Source: Pantoea trifolii | GTDB taxonomy: Bacteria > Pseudomonadota > Gammaproteobacteria > Enterobacterales > Enterobacteriaceae | Assembly (NCBI RefSeq): GCF_024506435.1 | Contig: NZ_JANIET010000001.1 | Coordinates: forward strand, 2,852,001-2,916,000 | DNA length: 64,000 nucleotides | Direction: 5' to 3' | Part shown: positions 61,363-64,000 of the stretch, one piece after another | Layout: each line of letters starts with the position of its first letter | Numbering within the stretch: position 1 is the stretch's first letter | Notes under the pieces: generated by a model | Database searches by the model: none | Seen by the model: the letters and a program-made list of their open reading frames with translations, nothing else | Told to the model about the DNA's origin: nothing | Position numbers and translations under genes: made by a program

Positions 61363-61521
61363 GTAGCCCTCCGCAGGCCATAAAATCAATCGGCCGATAG
61401 TGTGCCACGAAGCCGGGCAGAATTCAGCGCAGCGAGGTGAAAAAGCTGACATTTGTTAACAGTAACGGTTAAGGTATGCCACCGGCTGTTTACCAGCTTT
61501 TTCTTAACTTATCACCGAGCC

Positions 61522-62070
61522 ATGAGTAAAAAAACGCCGCTAAGCCAGGACGATCAGCAAATGTTTCGCCAGTTAATGACCGGAACGCGCAAGCTGAAAC
61601 AGGACACCATCGTGCACAAACCGGTGGTGAAAACGCGCCAACTGCCGTTGAAACGCCTGATATCAGAGCAAGCCGATAACAGTCATTATTTCTCTGACGA
61701 GTTTCAGCCGCTGCTGTCCAGCGAAGGTCCGGTACGCTATGTGCGCGCCGATGTGAGCCACTACGAGCAGAAGAAGCTGCGTCGTGGCGATTACACGCCG
61801 GAAATTTTTCTCGATCTGCATGGCTTAACGCAGATGCAGGCCAAGCAGGAGCTCGGCGCGCTAATCGCCGTCTGCCGTCGTGAGCATCTGTTCTGCGCCA
61901 GCGTCATGACCGGACACGGTAAACATATCCTCAAGCAGCAAACACCGCTGTGGCTGGCACAACATCCGCATGTGATGGCGTTTCATCAGGCACCGAAAAT
62001 GTTCGGCGGAGACGCCGCGCTGCTGGTGCTGATAGAAGTGGAAGAGTGGCAGCCGCCTGAACTGCCGTGA
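61522..62070 (+). CDS. smrB: Ribosome rescue endonuclease SmrB
   Basis: Smr-domain nuclease that in E. coli cleaves mRNA between collided ribosomes, feeding tmRNA rescue. It has 182 residues from the ATG at 61522 ([14 protein letters not shown]). An N-terminal ribosome-binding helix region precedes the Smr domain (about 95-178), with [16 protein letters not shown] and [12 protein letters not shown]. coli has HGHGKH at the second motif, so a Thr replaces the first His here. The extension back to 61453 lacks family similarity. Confidence 0.94.
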   Translation: MSKKTPLSQDDQQMFRQLMTGTRKLKQDTIVHKPVVKTRQLPLKRLISEQADNSHYFSDEFQPLLSSEGPVRYVRADVSHYEQKKLRRGDYTPEIFLDLHGLTQMQAKQELGALIAVCRREHLFCASVMTGHGKHILKQQTPLWLAQHPHVMAFHQAPKMFGGDAALLVLIEVEEWQPPELP

Positions 62071-62092
62071 CGTGCCGCGCTACAAAAGGATA

Positions 62093-62110
62093 GGGCCGCG
62101 AATGCGGCCC
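62093..62110. repeat. GC-rich hairpin between smrB and sixA
   Basis: GGGCCGC (62093-62099), loop GAAT, GCGGCCC (62104-62110), in the 63-bp convergent gap. No T-run. Its TAGGG lead-in resembles the other 3'-end palindromes, but the arms differ. Confidence 0.55.
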
Positions 62111-62133
62111 ACAGTAGTTGCAATTTCAGAGAA

Positions 62134-62616
62134 TTAAATTGCTTTAGCCAATTTTGACGGGCTGACCTGCCACTCCAGCTTGCCTTCGCAGGCCTCTGCA
62201 TCAAAGTTCACACAGGCTATCGCAGAGGTCGCGAACATCGGCGGCGCTTCCTGCGGGCAGAGTTCAGAAACCAGATAACCCACCAGCGGCAAGTGTGAAA
62301 TCACCAGCGCCGATTTAACCCCTTTCTGCGCCAGCACCTGCAAATAGCTGGCTACCATAGCGGGATCGCCGCCTGGCGTCAGTTCCGGCAACACATCCTG
62401 CCCTTCCGGCAACTTCAGCGTTTCACGTACCGTTGCCAGCGTTTGCTCGGCGCGCAGATACGGACTCACTAATACCCGATCGATTGCTGGCGTTTTGCTG
62501 TTGAGCCAACTCGCCATCGCTCTCGATTCATCACAGCCACAGAGGGTGAGAGGTCGAACTGAATCACTCGCTGCTTCCAGAGCTGCGTCGCCATGACGCA
62601 TGATAAAAACTTGCAT
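62134..62616 (-). CDS. sixA: Phosphohistidine phosphatase SixA
   Basis: Removes phosphate from phosphohistidine; in E. coli it acts on ArcB signalling and the nitrogen PTS protein NPr. It has 160 residues from the ATG at 62614-62616 (MQVFIMRHGDAAL). The RHG catalytic triplet is Arg7-His8-Gly9, and the second His is in VISHLPLVGYLVSEL. The longer ORF start at 62655 was rejected. Neighbour of fadJ as in E. coli. Confidence 0.95.
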   Translation of the reverse strand: MQVFIMRHGDAALEAASDSVRPLTLCGCDESRAMASWLNSKTPAIDRVLVSPYLRAEQTLATVRETLKLPEGQDVLPELTPGGDPAMVASYLQVLAQKGVKSALVISHLPLVGYLVSELCPQEAPPMFATSAIACVNFDAEACEGKLEWQVSPSKLAKAI

Positions 62617-62811
62617 AAAGCACCGCTGTTGTTTGTCGATATCGCCCGGTACCACAGCACCAGACGCTTCATTCTGCGAATGAACGGTGTGTTTTACCCC
62701 AATGGCTTCAGTATAGTCAACCGGTTGTTTATTAAATAAGCATATCTCAGAATGGTGCTGCGCTTACCGCTGCGCAGCCCTCTAACTAACCCGCTGAATC
62801 TGTGCGCCTAT

Positions 62812-64000
62812 TCACGATTGTGCAGAAGTGTAAAAATTCGTTTGCTGTTCTGACATTGCGATCAGCGCTTCACTTGGCGCAAAACGCTCGCCGTGTTGCT
62901 GCATTAATGAGCTTAATGCTTTGACGATATCGCCAATGCCGCGCTGATCCATATAGCGGAACGGACCGCCAAGGAACGGCGGGAAGCCGATGCCAAACAC
63001 CGCCGCAATATCGCCATCCCGCGCGTTGCGGATCACCGCTTCATCCAAACAGCGTGCCGCTTCGTTCAGCATCATCAATACGCAGCGCTCAGCAATCTGC
63101 GCTTCGCTCTGCTTCGCCTGCGGTTTGATGTTCAACAGCGTGTAGATTGACGCATCGGCTTTGCGCTTGCCCGGCCAGCGCGAACGTTGGTAGAGGTAGA
63201 ACCCTTTGTGGTTCTTACGCCCTTTTCTGCCATCAGCCAGAATGGCGTTCGCGGCGTTGGGTGCGCTGAAGCGAGAACCGTAAGCCTGCTCGAGAATCGG
63301 GCTGATTTTGCTGCCGACATCAATGCCCACTTCATCCAGCAGCTGCAGCGGCCCAACCGGAAAACCGAATTTCACTAAAGCGCGATCGATATGCTCGATC
63401 GGCTCACCCTCCTGCAAACAGTGCATCGCTTCATTTATATAGGGTGCGAGAATGCGGTTAACGTAAAAGCCGGGACGATCCGCCACCACCACCGCTGTTT
63501 TGCCCTGCTGACGCGCCAGCTGCACCGTGTTCGCCAGCGTTTGCGCTGAGGTATTGGCATGCGGAATCACCTCCACCAGCGGCATTTTGTCCACCGGGCT
63601 GAAGTAATGCAGGCCGATAATATTTTCCGGTCGCTGCGCATGGGCGGCAATGTCGGCAATCGGTAGCGACGAGGTATTGGAGGCAAATATGGTGTGCGGC
63701 TGGCAATGGCTTTCGATTTCGCTGACCATCTGCTGCTTGAGCGCCAGATCCTCAAATACCGCTTCGATCACCAGATCGCGCTGGCTGAATCCTTGATAAT
63801 CGTTGCCGCCGCTAATGCGCGCCATCTGCTGCTGACGTTCGGCCGCTTTCAGCTGACGCCGCTTCACCTTGTTGCTCAACAAGTCCCAGCTGTATTGCAG
63901 TGCATGATTCACACCGACGAGATTGATGTCTTTAATGCGCACCGGCAAACCGGCTTTCAGCGCCGTGACGCTGGCAATGCCGCCGCCCATCAATCCGCCG
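62812..64000 (-). CDS. fadJ: Fatty acid oxidation complex subunit alpha FadJ (partial, N-terminus outside window)
   Basis: Multifunctional enoyl-CoA hydratase/3-hydroxyacyl-CoA dehydrogenase of the FadIJ complex used in anaerobic beta-oxidation. Only the C-terminal 395 or so residues are present; the family is about 714. The NAD-binding [17 protein letters not shown] is at the window edge, followed by [44 protein letters not shown] and RFVNR-like [14 protein letters not shown], then the C-terminal dehydrogenase repeat with [17 protein letters not shown]. The upstream promoter and hydratase domain are beyond 64000. A GCTGCGC/GCGCAGC stem (62757-62778) lies downstream of its stop. Confidence 0.96.
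   Translation of the reverse strand, partial: GGLMGGGIASVTALKAGLPVRIKDINLVGVNHALQYSWDLLSNKVKRRQLKAAERQQQMARISGGNDYQGFSQRDLVIEAVFEDLALKQQMVSEIESHCQPHTIFASNTSSLPIADIAAHAQRPENIIGLHYFSPVDKMPLVEVIPHANTSAQTLANTVQLARQQGKTAVVVADRPGFYVNRILAPYINEAMHCLQEGEPIEHIDRALVKFGFPVGPLQLLDEVGIDVGSKISPILEQAYGSRFSAPNAANAILADGRKGRKNHKGFYLYQRSRWPGKRKADASIYTLLNIKPQAKQSEAQIAERCVLMMLNEAARCLDEAVIRNARDGDIAAVFGIGFPPFLGGPFRYMDQRGIGDIVKALSSLMQQHGERFAPSEALIAMSEQQTNFYTSAQS

Overview
The window is a chromosomal segment of an enterobacterium. Most genes are clear orthologues of the E. coli K-12 nuo-to-fadJ segment, in the same order and orientation. The GC content (mid-50s % by eye), the interruptions of the E. coli order and the small dispersed palindromes suggest Erwiniaceae (Pantoea/Erwinia-like). 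The family is an inference and the genus is a guess. I see no rRNA, tRNA, CRISPR array, prophage or IS transposase.

Layout. 1-14433 (minus): the nuo operon from a truncated nuoN back to nuoA, encoding proton-pumping complex I with fused NuoCD. 14434-15093: long nuo control region. 15094-16017: the LysR regulator lrhA, then a 969-bp gap before alaA. 16987-20673: alaA, yfbR, yfbT, yfbU, yfbV; yfbS is absent. 21012-24432: ackA-pta for acetate metabolism. 24560-28259: an extra PuuE-type GABA aminotransferase, then yfcD, yfcF, yfcH; yfcC, yfcE, yfcG and folX of E. coli are missing. 28287-33607: a pentitol cassette, dalD-dalK-dalT with a divergent SorC-type regulator, resembling the Klebsiella D-arabinitol operon. 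33619-33767: a 149-bp MITE-like element. 33779-36937: hisP-hisM-hisQ-hisJ with only one binding-protein gene, preceded by a good sigma-54 promoter match and an NtrC-like site. 37217-47013: ubiX, purF, cvpA (PurR operator), dedD, folC, accD, dedA, truA, usg, pdxB. 47070-48849: an AraC-type regulator and a divergent EamA exporter inserted between pdxB and flk. 48962-53100: flk, a single-domain rhodanese, a divergent MocR-type regulator, yfcJ. 53318-64000: fabB (FabR/FadR-like sites), mnmC, yfcL, epmC, yfcA, mepA, aroC, prmB, smrB, sixA and a truncated fadJ.

How the parts work together. Most of the window is core metabolism: respiration, acetate overflow, purine, folate, fatty acid, aromatic and PLP synthesis, plus tRNA and translation-factor modification. 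The accessory units are small and sit at breaks in the conserved order: puuE, the dal cassette, AraC/EamA and rhodanese/MocR. I did not find a convincing undescribed multi-gene system. The best leads are regulatory and repetitive: three copies of a GGTCGCCAT/ATGGCGACC palindrome at gene 3' ends (one supplies the yfcH stop codon), the 149-bp inverted-repeat element, the sigma-54/NtrC arrangement before hisJ, paired direct repeats between dalD and dalR, and an ACCACTT-type operator cluster between the rhodanese and MocR genes.

Comparisons with E. coli, Salmonella and Klebsiella are from memory. No database search was run.
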